DNA of 60,000 nt from Lineus longissimus (GCF_910592395.1 NC_088308.1:19361501-19421500); one strand, 5' to 3'; counted from the first letter of the stretch, positions 32,107 to 43,622 are shown. The notes: generated by a model not told the origin, from the sequence alone. Program-made: numbers and translations.

Positions 32107-34502
32107 GATCCCTGGATAACTCCGGTAAAATGCACGAGCCAATACAGTCATATGAAATCGACATGCACCCATTCCCCAGGAAGATAACATACTATTCCCA
32201 CTCACTGTGCCCGAGGTAGTTGTCAGGTGAAACTATCTAATTTGTATGACTCTCGATTATCTTCTGCCCTTGTCACGTCCGTACATCATCATCATGTGAT
32301 TGCTGGAGTAAAAATTATCCTGATTTCATCTGCCTGGTGTGTTGTGCCGTCATATAATGTCTGCATCTTGAATATCTTAAACTGTCACTTAATACAAAAC
32401 AGGGACAGTTTACCATTACCAGTGTGCTGTAATCGAGCCTATGTTATATTATTAAACGTGGCTGGAGGATTTATTTTCCATTTTCCTCCGGCAGATAGAA
32501 ATTGAATCATTTGATGGGAGCTTAGAGAACAATTTAATGTAATCCCATGTTTATGCTTTAGGTGTGAATTCAATCAGAGTAAATAGAAAAAAAGTGAGAT
32601 ATCTTTGACACTGACGGTGAGCTGTTTAAGGGAAGGTTTATCAGGTTATTTCAGGTAAGCCACGTGTCATTGTTGTTCCCTGATATCTTGGAAATATAGT
32701 GCATGACACTGAGCTATCTATTGATACTAATGAGCTTTTAAAGGTCAAAGGGGACCAAGTATGCAAAAATTACGTATTGGTGCTGGAGTAGTTCCAGGTG
32801 TGAGTGGCTAAGGTTGAAGCTGGGTACTACATTGCTTTTAAGGGAACAGGGACTAGGAGCTGGGAATACAAAGTGCTCTATGCATTCCTACATTATCTTA
32901 ATACTGACTGCACATACTTGTCTTATCAACGTTAGTCGAGCCTGCAACTTGAATTTTATGTTATACAGCAGGATTATTAGCATACTGAGCAGAAAACCTT
33001 TAAGAGACGTCAGCACAAACTGCATCAGCTGCCATATCCAGCCTCGTTAATCTATCTCTTTATTCATTTATCATTGGACATCTGTGCATGACATACTCAG
33101 ATGGAATCATCTGGCCATCTGGTCAAGAAGATATTAGGGCAATAATGGTTAATATATGCTAAGAAAATGTGTGTTAACCCTTCAAAGTCTTCGCTGTTAG
33201 GAGAACATCAGCCACTCACGAGAAGTAGGTTTAAAGCACACTCAAGGACAGTGATTTTGTCCCCGAGGTTTGACCTTGGTAATTAGGACAATTCTCTATT
33301 TCTGTCTAACCCAAGGGTGTCCTAATACCTAGGTTTCTAAAAGCAAGCTGTATCTCACACTGCTTTGCATGATCTACAGTACTAGTAAGTGATTGGCCAC
33401 TCATCCCTCTGGCAACGGTCAAGTATCTCCAAACCACAGGTCCCAATATCATCAATATTGATGCCATTTGGTCAATTGTTGCCCAGGGATTGCCAATTTC
33501 AAGCATGATGACCCCGACTATGATGAGCGCAGGGCTCACTATTTGTCGAGTACTTCTGCCTGGTTGATCTGGACGCCCTTAAATCACTGGCCGTAGTGGA
33601 GGACAAATTCAGTGGGAGCTCACTTGTATTGATCAGATATTTTATAAAAGCGTGAAAAAGGGTAAAGGTGAGGGTTTTAAAAAAATGACTTTTGTGATTG
33701 AATTGTGTTAAAGGTGTTTGTTGACCACTGAATCATGAAGTACAGCAAATAAGTTGCAACACTTGTGGGACAAGAGTTAATAGTTGCTGATGGTCTGATT
33801 TAGATTGTTTGCTACGATACATCTTGAAAATGTGAATGCTGAGGCTTAAAAGTTGAGTTCTCGACCCACTGCATAGGGTCCTTGAAATGGCTCAGATTTA
33901 TTGATGTGTACTTATTCCCAAGTTATCTTTTTGCCGGCCCATTCAAAACTGCTTTTATAGGCATTTCGTGTCAGGTTTTCTTTAATAGTGAAGTTTGTTA
34001 ATCTTTAGAAAGAGAAGTGCATAGTTTGGTATATGGGTATCATCCTTATTTAGAGCCCTTCAGGGAAGCCATTACCAGTGCCTTTTGGCTGTCTTATTGT
34101 TTGGTCCATTAGTTATCAGTTACTCCAATATTTGTGTATTATGTCACGTCAATAATAGTTACACACTCTCTAGTTCCATTATGTTTCAAATAGCCCCTAG
34201 ATGCTTTCTCCCACACACCTTTTTTTCATATAGAATTTCAAAGCATGGTAAAATAGACACTGACATTATCTGATTGGTACAGACCAGCCAGAGGGTGTAC
34301 CAAATTGAGATGATTCTCTATCAAAACGTACAGAGTTAAAGGCGGACTTGTGATTTGTTTCTATCTTGGGTAAATAGTATTTATTTTTTTTATAGAAATA
34401 CTCATATGAGATTGCAGCCTTCAGCCTGTTACTACTTTGACTTAATTTAATCTGAATATGAAAGGAAATTTTGAAAGAAATCTACAATTTCTCAGTTTAC
34501 TG
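32107..34502. other. Unassigned stretch
   Basis: No supported gene. AGGTCAAAGGGGA near 32741 resembles a nuclear-receptor direct repeat but stands alone. Nothing else is recognised. Confidence 0.45.
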
Positions 34503-34647
34503 TTCATATTAAAGGGCATCACCATACTTACCATTAAGCTTGGTTGAAAGCTACATCGTATCAGCTAACTGCAGCTTCATATTAAAAGACATCACCATCA
34601 GCACTTAACCTAAAGTTTAGCTACAAATGTATCAGTTAACTGCATCT
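34503..34647 (+). repeat. Two diverged 73-bp tandem units
   Basis: Units start TTCATATTAAA at 34503 and 34576, each with a CATCACCAT core and ending near ATCAGYTAACTGCA. They are diverged. Confidence 0.65.
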
Positions 34648-34859
34648 TCCTAAACCATCCACCCACAAGTGTACAAAGTACATTACTTGCCTTCAGCCAA
34701 ATCAAACCGTTTCATATCAATATCATTTGAATGACTGCCAATTATCCAGGTGTTCTGCTGACAATAAATCATTGTATCCTTGACTACCAGTTGTTACACC
34801 CTAATGCCATGTAAATTCCTGTCTGTTGCATCTTATCATTTAATGAATTATGTCGGATT

Positions 34860-34941
34860 GACTTACCCTTAAGCTGGTGTCTTCTTGTGTCTGCAAATTT
34901 GACTTACCTTTAGGCTGGTGTCTTCTCCTGTCTGCAAATGT
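34860..34941 (+). repeat. Two 41-bp tandem units
   Basis: 34860-34900 and 34901-34941 both begin GACTTACCYTTARGCTGGTG and end CTGCAAAT, with about five mismatches. Confidence 0.85.
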
Positions 34942-36446
34942 GATTTCTATCATCATATGCTGGAAGAAGCCATAAATGTACTATCTCTAAAAAGAAACTA
35001 ATGTAACTGTAAAGCCGGCAAAAATTTCTGGGTGTTTTATTTTTGCAGATTTAACAAATAACCTAAATAGGGGAAATCTTTGGTGAAAATGCAATCAGCA
35101 ATCCACAAGTTTGCCAAGGGTTAACCAGTACATCTTACCTACTCGCGGCCTAATACTCACTATATCAAATTTTCTCCTTGAATTCTAAGCTGTCACTTTA
35201 TCTTGATGAAATTAGATACCATCATCAGCTCGCCTAATCAGATTCCACCATGTTAATTGCAATATGATTAAGATTGCTTTGATTTCAAAGTATTGCGAAC
35301 ATTCACCCTTTCTGCGCAAGGAGTGGGTATTTTTGGCTGTGGTTTAATTTCTTAGTATCACTGCGTACATCACCAATACATGGCGCTTCGTGTCAACGAT
35401 CATTTTGAGGCTGCAACCTGTTTCTTCCCTCCTCTCTCTGCCATGCCAATGGGTCTGATTCCGCCACTCCCAATCAATCAATCCACCTACTCCAGACAGA
35501 TGAGTATACAATAGTTGTTAACTTTCCCCAGAGACGGTGCCATGTCGCCTCATCAATATTGCAGGATGTCATCATTCATTGGGGCTTGACACCACACAGG
35601 GGTCAGATAAGCTGGATCAGCCTGGATCATTGCGCTGGCAGAGGACAAGAGCAGGGGCAGGTGCTGAGTGTGGTGAAGAGGTTAAGGTGTCAAACTCACA
35701 ATACATCTTCTTTGGTCGATCTTTCCGTGGTGGGATTTCCAGGCTTGTACGAGTTTTTGAATGAAGGCCACTTCGGTCCGTTGGCAACTGAATTAAATGA
35801 CCGACTGACTCTGTCTTTGGTTCTTGATAAAAACGCTGTGAGATTGATTCCCAACTGGCCATTGCAACGATTTTCTTTTAATCAGATGTGAAACAGATTC
35901 CTTGTACCTGGAGCTTAGGCAAGGACCAGCAGAAGACCCCATCCTGGTGACCCGCATGCAGCTTGTGGCAGACTGCTGTACCCTGACCAAAGAGTCACTT
36001 ATAGCCAAATAACCCCAATTCACACCCAACCATAGCAACATTCTGAGTTAATAAGACCCCATCGCACATGTCACGGCACTCATCACGCATCACCTTGTCA
36101 TATCTGAATCTGGTCACATGACATTCTCATTGTAAATATGTGAAGACTCTCGCTTAATATCCGTTGTCAATATCAAGCCAGCATTATTTACAAGCTCTGT
36201 TGACATTTACTGCCTTTGATGTTCACAATGCGGTGTCTCACATGAATGGTACACAGATACATTCACTTACACCTGTACATACTAAAGGTATATCATGTCA
36301 GATTAAATTTGTCCATGTCTCCTTACTTTAACCCTTAAATGCCTATGCCATCATAGCAGGGTTCGAGAGGGGCAAAAAATTGCATCCAAATTAGCACCAC
36401 AAGAGAAATTCAGGATGAGGCTTTTTTATAACGGGACGTCAGACAG
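34942..36446. other. Unassigned stretch
   Basis: No supported gene. An open frame at 35559-35891 (+) has no recognisable domain and lacks convincing splice sites. Confidence 0.4.
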
Positions 36447-36462
36447 CCCCCCCCCCCCCCCC
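36447..36462. repeat. Poly(C) run
   Basis: Sixteen consecutive C residues. Confidence 0.95.
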
Positions 36463-36616
36463 GCTTATAAGGCTGTTAAGCTGGTGTCTGCCTTCTGATA
36501 GCCAACAGTAAGCCTCTTCAGAATAGCAGATTCTGTGTAAACCGTATCATAAAGAATATAGCCGTCCGTATAAGCTGGCCAGCCCACAGTCGTTGTCAAC
36601 CTTTCTCCAGCACACA

Positions 36617-36735
36617 ATGGCCAAAATGACTATCAAGTCTTTATCAAGTCTTTTTCAGCTTGCGCGCTATGGATATCCTTATTTTTGTGACGAAGCAAGT
36701 AAATATCACCATGAATATAAAGCTTTCTGCTGCAT
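36617..36735 (+). CDS. Possible first coding exon of the 37-38 kb gene
   Basis: ATG at 36617 has a favourable context (A at -3, G at +4). The frame is open for 39 codons plus two bases to a GTGAGG donor at 36736, giving the phase-2 end that the next exon needs. The encoded segment is Lys, Tyr and Cys containing and not recognised. A competing first exon is 36985-37052, with ATG at 36985 and a stronger GTAAGT donor at 37053, also phase 2. One of the two, or neither, may be right. Confidence 0.3.
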
Positions 36736-37197
36736 GTGAGGAAAACTTATACCAAGAAAGCAGATCAGATGATAATTTTTTTATTTACCTAGATCCTTCG
36801 TTCGATATGTGATTTTGCTCCCCCACACTGAGACAGCCACTGAGCTCCAGAACGTCAAAGATTATCATAAAGAATTGTGTAACACATTGATTGGGTTTCC
36901 TTGCTAATTTTCAGCATAACCCTTGATATTTGAAACAACACAATGTGCGGTAACTGATACATTTACCAAGTTTCCTGTTTTGATATGAAGCTAGGGTATC
37001 CAGGGTCTCCAAGTGGGAAAACAATATGCCTATGTTTCCTTTCATTGCGTTTGTAAGTATTCATAGATATGCTGGTTAAAAAAGGGGTATCGTTTAAGAC
37101 TGTGACTGGCAAAGAGCCGTATCTTCACCGTACGGTTCCACATTGTGAGGGAAATAGGTTTACTGTAACAATCTACCTTTTCTCTTACAAATTTTAG

Positions 37198-37434
37198 ATG
37201 GGTGATACACTCCTTCCACCCCTCAATTTCACCAGTTTCCAATGATCTGGTTGGTCTATATTGTTGCGAGAAATCCATTCCCGACCCAATATGGTCAAAT
37301 GTTTGGGCAGATGATCTTGGCCGACTTGTGGAGACAGTGACCACAGAGAAAGTTATGGAATATAGGACTTCTGGGACTTTCACCTGTAGTCATCATCATA
37401 AAGGAATGAACGTAAATGTCTCACACAGAATTAT
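37198..37434 (+). CDS. Internal exon of an unidentified small protein
   Basis: A pyrimidine-rich tract ending ATTTTAG at 37191-37197 and a consensus GTAAGT donor at 37435 bound 237 bases. Only one frame is open (phase 2 in, phase 2 out), encoding about 78 residues, including LVGLYCCEKS, DPIWSNVWADDLGRL and SGTFTCSHHH. Its frame stops one codon after the donor, which supports splicing there. It joins the exon at 38167 in an open frame. I do not recognise the domain. The SGTFTC segment is faintly like the end of an Ig fold, but that is not enough to name it. Confidence 0.5.
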
Positions 37435-38166
37435 GTAAGTTGTACAGCAATTTTTTTAATCACCATGGAACTTTTCTTTTTTAGACCATTGTTTATTTCT
37501 TAATACTCTTATGCTTTAAAAAAAGCAAATTGACTTCTCACTAGCTTTTAAGTTATGTATAAAATGCATCTTTTGAATCTAAATATGATGGATTCTAACA
37601 CGAATAACCTGGTTACAACATTTACTTCACATCAATAAGATACATGGCTGTCGCCCTACCCGCAGATTCATTAATCAATTATACAATCAATTAATCTAGC
37701 TTGTAGATATTGACGTCATTCAATCCACATGACACTGCGAAGTGTCACAGTATCCCGTACAACTGATACGTGCCTATTGTCTATCATTATTAATAGTTTT
37801 GCAGTCATGTCGTGGACAGTAACCTGTGGATTGTTGCTTGTCTGAAAAGAGTGCTGATGAGACTTTAAGCACATCTGTTAAAAAGGTACAAGTTGTGTTA
37901 GTGATACTATATGCACCAACTTTCTTTTTCCTGACAAGGAGCATGAAAGTTTTAAAAAGCTACTGATTACATTTCATTTTCTGAAGGCAATTCGAGTCTT
38001 TACACCTAGACTGACCAAATGTCATGGATGACCAAGAATTTCTTTTTCTCGGCCTGTAGTATTGCTTAAAATACTTAATTGAAAACGCACCCCTTGCTGC
38101 TATAATGTGTGGCAGAATTTCTTCATTGGCCCAGTTCCTATGCATACCATTGTCCTTTCTTTTCAG

Positions 38167-38227
38167 GGATGTGACAAGTGAGGAAAGCAGTTGGCGACTC
38201 ATCCTCTCAGAGGAGCAAAGGGCTTTT
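38167..38227 (+). CDS. Internal exon of the same unidentified protein
   Basis: Follows a good acceptor (CCTTTCTTTTCAG) and ends at a consensus GTAAGT donor at 38228. Of three frames only the one entered in phase 2 is open, exactly the phase left by the exon at 37198. It adds about 20 residues (DVTSEESSWRLILSEEQRAF) and ends in phase 0. The agreement of independent splice signals and reading frame is the main support for a real gene. Confidence 0.5.
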
Positions 38228-38399
38228 GTAAGTATTAAGAACAGTCAGATCCTTGCCTTATAGACTCACTTCCAGTGTAGACTCCATTTCAGTTCAGCTT
38301 CTCTTATTCCATTCAATTGAGTCAGACTTCCAAGTTCCGATTTGTTAACATTTGAAGTGCATTTCTAATAATCCTACTTAAATTTTCATATCTTTCCAG

Positions 38400-38417
38400 G
38401 TGGTAAGGCGGTTCTGA
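38400..38417 (+). CDS. Probable terminal coding exon of the same gene
   Basis: After an acceptor CATATCTTTCCAG, a phase-0 reading gives five codons (VVRRF) and TGA at 38415-38417. Intron 38228-38399 is 172 bases. AATAAA at 38752-38757 is a candidate poly(A) signal, which would place a SINE-like repeat in the 3' UTR. The full model would encode about 125-145 residues depending on the first exon. Confidence 0.4.
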   Translation: MVRRF

Positions 38418-38424
38418 TGTGATA

Positions 38425-38520
38425 CCACAAACAGGACTTGGTAGCTAGGTGGTTAATAGTGTCCTCCTGGTGACCAGGAGGGTTAGGATTCAAGCTTCAC
38501 AGGGAGCTCATGCCAATGTG
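38425..38520 (+). repeat. tRNA-derived SINE-like head
   Basis: TAGCTAGGTGGTTAATAGTG resembles a Pol III A box. It is followed by a hairpin CTCCTGG-TGA-CCAGGAG in anticodon-arm position and GGTTAGGATTCAAGC in B-box position. The tail beyond about 38520 is unassigned. It probably lies in the 3' UTR of the 37-38 kb gene. Confidence 0.45.
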
Positions 38521-40278
38521 GCTGATTGGGAAGGGGCATAATAAGTAGAACAATGGTCACCCCAATGGATGGGGAGATCATCTTGCTGAGGGGAACTCGA
38601 TCACTGGGTGTGCCAAATTTATGAAAAACAGAAAACTGTAATTTCATTGGCTCTTGACAAAAAAATGGCATATCAGCTTTGATAATCTCAACATTTACAG
38701 CATAACTTTACTGTTATGAAAATAACCATATCGGTGTTCACACAGTCTGTCAATAAACAACTGCTTCCAATAGATTCTCTCATTGATTTTATTTCCATAT
38801 TCTCCATCACGAAATGTCAGAATGTCATCGTTTATTGTTAGCAGAAGGTCAGATGACTAGAGTGTTACGTCCGTCTCAAACTCCCTGGAGACATGTTGAT
38901 AATTAATGTCCGTGATCAGTTCACCCTAATGGCACTGAGAGTATTTTGAAAACATTTAGAACAAATATTACCTTTACAAGCATCAGGAAACAGATGTAAA
39001 TTTACATCAGACTTTACCTATTGCTGTGAAACTCAGAATGTTCATTTATACCCCGTAACAGGGACAGTTACTGACAAGTTTTGTTTTTATGCCATCAAAC
39101 TAGGTACCAGAATATCATCGTTTATTGCTAGCAGAAGAAACAGAAAGTTGACCGTCCATTCAAGACATTGAAAGGTACTGTATACAAGCTATTTCCAGCA
39201 TCATATATCTGAAAAACTTCGACCGACATTTTGTCATTTTCCAAATGTCAGGAATGAAATTGTGTCGGACAAAAAAGGTTTTTAAGACTTGAGACAGAGT
39301 TACAGCAATGATTGGGAGGAATGAATTTTACCGTAAATGGAAACTTTGGATGTTCTTCAAACTCCGCACTGACTAATTTGCCAATACCACAATGGAACCT
39401 AATTTCCGGCCTTAGGAGTTAAACCACAGAGTTCTTTCCCCTGGCTTATAGCTGCTCTTTTCTTTAATAACTTGCTGTTTGATGTCTTCGAGCATCTTTG
39501 AACTCCTCCCAGGTCCATTCACATCTTGTGAATTATAAAAGTGTTGTTTACTACAAGTTGTGTTTCTGGACTATAGTCTATTTCACGAGAAAATGGCACA
39601 CAGACTTTTGGTGATTTCACACAGAAAACACCGCGGTTCAACAAGATGTAATACTTACATGAAACTTTGAAGTCTGCGGTATCTAAAGTAGTTACTTTGC
39701 CAGAATTCGACAAAGCAATACCAAGAACAAGTCATGAAATACTGACCACCTTTCCCAACCATTTAGGCTCTTTTTGTATGCAGTGCCATGTCCGCGTGAA
39801 ATGGGCTGTAGTGGCAACCAGATTTGTGGTGTGGCCTTCTTTTATTTTTAAAGCCTTCATGTTCCACTAAGCTCCTTGAAGAGACTTGTCACAATGTCAA
39901 ACCTTACCTTTAAAAGCTTTTTATAGTTTCAACTCCATCTTCATCTTTAAACTCATAGATTTTAGTTTAATTCCCTCATTTGAAGATAAGAGTACATATT
40001 TTAAATTGGAAAATTTTAGGTATAGGTAACTTGCAAAACAAGTTGCTGCTTTGATGTTGCCCAAGAAGGTTTCGTCTGAAAGATAGAAGATATAAGCAGA
40101 GTCTTTGAAAGACTCTGACAAAAGGTACTTCTGGGGGGTATGTTTTATAAAAGGTAAAGGTTGTCTGCTGACTAGATCCTTCCTGCCATTTATTCACATA
40201 TAGCTCTCCACCAAAGATAGAATACATATATAGATATATGAATTTTGTAGATTACACAAAAACATATTCATATTTCAG
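38521..40278. other. Mostly unassigned, with one duplicated 36-bp motif
   Basis: TCATCGTTTATTGYTAGCAGAAG occurs near 38827 and 39117 in otherwise weakly similar contexts, suggesting an old 290-bp duplication. No supported gene follows from any open frame here. Confidence 0.4.
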
Positions 40279-40314
40279 CTCTGTACTTATTGAGAGAGAT
40301 TCAGGATGAAAAGG
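40279..40314 (+). other. Exon-like 36-bp segment
   Basis: Bounded by ATATTTCAG and a consensus GTGAGT donor at 40315. A phase-1 reading is open and gives about eleven residues (LYLLREIQDEK). It cannot follow the exon at 38167 directly without a stop, so an intermediate exon would be required. It may be a microexon of the same or another gene, or chance. Confidence 0.15.
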
Positions 40315-40430
40315 GTGAGTTTCAGCGAGTCTTGGCAAAATGACACTGTGAGGAATAGTTGAATCAGTCAAAGAGATTGGGAAAACAGTTAGCTATCTTA
40401 ATTTTAAGACTTAGACTTTTAAAGTTTGAT

Positions 40431-40765
40431 ACAGTTCAACTTGTCATGCATTAAATCAGTAGGTAATTTAATTTCAACAGGTTATGCATAAATCACATAG
40501 GTAATTAAGGTAAGTTCAACATGTTATGCGTAAATCACATTGGTAATTAAGGTAAGTTCAACATGTTATGCGTAAATCACATAGGTAATTTAGGTAAGTT
40601 CAACATGTTATGCGTAAATCACATTGGTAATTAAGGTAAGTTCAACATGTTATGCGTAAATCACATAGGTAATTTAGGTACAGTTCAACATGTTATGCAT
40701 TAAATCACATGGTGTTTTAGGTACAGCTCAACATGTTATGCATCAAATCACATAGGTTGGGGTAA
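40431..40765 (+). repeat. 42-bp tandem array, about eight units
   Basis: Units contain GTTCAACATGTTATGCGTAA followed by ATCACATWGGTAATTWAGGTAA. Central units are nearly identical at a 42-base period, while the outer units are diverged. Adjacent units alternate between ACATAGG and ACATTGG, implying duplication of a two-unit block. No open frame is conserved through the array. Confidence 0.92.
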
Positions 40766-41247
40766 TTTTACAAGGCAACATGTTAAGTTTCAGAATAAAC
40801 ATGTGTTCAGGTAATTTTGATAGTGTTCAACACTATGAGAACTAGCTTAGCAAGAATCCAAGGGAAATGATGCTGTATTTGGCTGAATACAGTACGGATT
40901 GACGTGCATGGCATTACCCAGAGAGGTGATGTTGCTTTCAGTCCATATTATGGTTACCATCGTAATTTAATTGAGATGTCAATCAATCAGCGTATGCCCT
41001 TGTGATTGGATAAATGAGTGATGTATCTTGCTTTGATCTCCACAACAACATCAGTGTGTGAGAGAGATTGATAGGTGTAATCACCAGAAATAGCAGGTTT
41101 TATTGGTTTTGAGAGATCGATTTCTTTTGATCGGTATCCCTCATAGATAGAACATGCAGAACTTTCCTATAAAAATGCTTCAAAATATTAAACTACGAAA
41201 TCAAGAACTTGATGCGACTATGGATGAAATTATGTCTATGAATAATA
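40766..41247. other. Unassigned stretch
   Basis: No supported feature. Confidence 0.45.
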
Positions 41248-42298
41248 TAATGAAATGGCCAGGGCCATTGTGCTCACCTCATGTGGAGGAAAGATGGATA
41301 AAGAGCATGGTATTGTGTCATGTAGTGTTAGGTTTGATGTAGGTCCAAGCAATTACAATTTCCCCAAAATGGCCAATTTACAGTACTTTCGACCTCTGTG
41401 ACCTTGAAAAGTAGGTCAAATCAAAGAAGACCCGGGTGACACATTGAATGGTTGTTAGAATTAGATGTACCTATGATATAAAATTGGTGCCAATCGGGCA
41501 AGTCATTACTAGGAATAATGGCATTTTGAAGAATTTAGGATTTGGCCCCCTCCCTGGAGGCCAAACGGCAAATCAGATCGCACCAAACTTCGGTACCTGA
41601 GATCACCTGACCAAGGGGTACATGTGTACTTAATTTGAGATCAATAGTCATTGCAGTTAAGAAACGTGCCATAGTTACGGCCTGACGGCGAATTTATGCC
41701 ATTTGACCTCTGTGACCTAGACAAGAAGGTCAAATTAAAAACCTGTGTGACATGTACTGTATGGTGGTTAGATGTACCCATGATATCAAATTGGTGGCAA
41801 TCGGGCAAGAAGTTAAGGAATAATCACATTTTTAAGGTTTTTGGATTTTGCCCCCTGGTGGTCAAGTGGTGAATCATATTGGACCAAAGTTTGGTCCCTG
41901 AGATCACCTGACTAAGGGGTAAATGTGTACCAAATTTGGTATCAATAGTCATTGCAGTTTAGAAACGTGCCATCGTTACATCCTAACGGCCAATTTACAC
42001 CATTTGACCTCTGTGACCTTGAAAAGGAGGTCAAATCAAAAACCCGGAGGATATATGATGCACCTTTGCTAGAAGTACCTACCATATTTTTTTCAAAATT
42101 TCCCGACTACTATTAAGGGAGATATTGCATATTTTCACTTTTTACGTTTGGCCCCCTGGTGGCCAAACCATGAAACGAATCGGACCGAAACTTGGTCTCC
42201 AAGGTGTCATTACATAAGGGTATATGTGTACCAAGTTTCAACTCAATAGCTTTAACAATTACGAAACGTGCCCTGCTAACGGACGACGGACGGCGACG

Positions 42299-42357
<59 letters not shown>

Positions 42358-42420
42358 ACGACGGACGACGGACGCCACGGTATGGGATAAGCTCACCTCT
42401 GCTAAGAGGTGAGCTAAAAA
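41248..42420 (-). mobile_element. Dispersed repeat family, copy d (inverted)
   Basis: Read on the minus strand it starts TTTTTAGCTCACCTC and ends GAGGTGAGCACAATGG then CCTGGCCATTTCATT, the family's two ends. Its interior holds three diverged units of about 300 bases, marked by GACCTCTGTGACC at 41391, 41705 and 42006. Near the family's left end is a (GAC)n tract flanked by GGACGACGGACG units. A hairpin of 11-bp arms (42390-42415) sits at the terminus. It is non-coding. Confidence 0.75.
42301..42355. repeat. (GAC)n microsatellite inside copy d
   Basis: About 18 uninterrupted units of CGA/GAC, merging into GGACGACGGACG units on both sides. On either strand it produces artificial poly-Asp or poly-Thr frames that are not genes. 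Confidence 0.95.
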
Positions 42421-42426
42421 GGATGC

Positions 42427-43463
42427 TTTTTAGCTCACCGTTCGGGGAGTCTATACAATACCGCTGCGTCCGTCATCTGTCCTATCCTGTGGCATGTTTC
42501 TTAACCACTAGGGCTAGATGGCTAAAACTTGGTGTGATGGTAGCTTTGGGCAATATGCCCAGACTTATTTTCCTTTTTCGCGATATGACGTACTTTCTGG
42601 CCTCCAGGTGGCCATCTTCGAAATGGGTTTTTTGCCTTTTTAAAGCTTATGGTTGTACGTAGAGTGACAAAATTTTTATGGTGTGTGTATCTAATAAGGT
42701 TAAATGACATATCACCCGGGTTTTTGATTTGACCTACTTTTCAAAGTCACAGAGGTCAAAGTTCACTAAATCACAGATTGGTGGCACGTTTCGTTTCTAT
42801 TTGAGCTAGAAGGTTCTAAACTTCTGAGGACATATATCTAGGGACCCTTTATTCTACCTCAAAAATTTGTCCCGCTCGGACTTCAAATATGGCCGCCAGG
42901 CGGCCATCTTGAAAATTAAACGAAGTCGGATTGAAACCAAATTTCATGTGATTGTATATCTATTTACTCTCTACAACGTCCCTGATTTTCAGTCAAATCA
43001 ATTGACCAATATGGCCGCCAGGCGGCCATCTTGAAAATTAAACAAAGTCCTATTACTCCGAAACTAATGATCGGATTGCAACCAAACTTCATGTTATTTT
43101 GTATCTATGTACTCAGTCAATGAATTCAGTCAAATCCCATGACAAATATGGCCGCCAGGCCGTCATCTTGAAAATCCAACGAAGTCCTATTACTCCTAAA
43201 CTGCTGAACAGATGTCAACCAATTTCCATGTGACATGTACACTCTTCAATAACCCTGAAATTTAGTCAACTTTATGACCAAAATGCTAAAGTTAGATGGT
43301 ACCGGTTATTTTCTTTGGTGCCATTGAACCAAGAAGAATAATATTATTCAATGGAATCAAAACTGGTGAAACTAGCCAGAAAATGTTCTCCCCATATCCA
43401 CTGCAAATGACATGCATTACATTACCCGAGGTGAGCGCATGGTCCCTGGACCATTTCATTTTG
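42427..43463 (+). mobile_element. Dispersed repeat family, copy e
   Basis: It starts TTTTTAGCTCACCG and ends CCCGAGGTGAGCGCATG then TCCCTGGACCATTTCATT. It abuts copy d in the opposite orientation; GGTGAGCTAAAAA and TTTTTAGCTCACC form an exact 13-bp inverted pair around six bases. Inside are three tandem units starting ATATGGCCGCC at 42887, 43009 and 43146, each followed by AGGC and a CATCTTGAAAA segment. A segment near 42721 is the reverse complement of the CTGTGACC block of copy d, as expected for opposite orientation. No ORF is conserved. Confidence 0.75.
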
Positions 43464-43524
43464 TGTTGGAATTAAAAGACTAGTATATATATCTGCCCAA
43501 ACCGGGTTCTACTTGTCCTGGGTT

Positions 43525-43614
43525 ATGTGTCCCAAAATCATAAGTGTTCGATGCGCCCCTGGGTTCGAGTTGTGTGGGAAGGTTATCGGGAGGCACGCAG
43601 ACCCCGGGACACAT
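43525..43614. repeat. Inverted repeat, 9-bp exact arms
   Basis: ATGTGTCCC at 43525-43533 pairs with GGGACACAT at 43606-43614, with imperfect extension outward. Between them, CTGGGTTCGAGT resembles a B box but no tRNA folds. Small non-autonomous element or chance. Confidence 0.35.
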
Positions 43615-43622
43615 AGGGATGA

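Noticed and set aside
33551-33572. Sequence resembling the 5' end of 18S rRNA (CTGGTTGATCTGG)
   Set aside because: The match covers only about a dozen bases and the following sequence is not rRNA-like.
40431-40765. Regular repeats that could suggest a CRISPR array
   Set aside because: Units are contiguous 42-bp tandem copies with no unique spacers, in a eukaryotic genome.
42192-42662. Frames with poly-Thr or poly-Asp
   Set aside because: They are produced by the (GAC)n tract inside a dispersed repeat.
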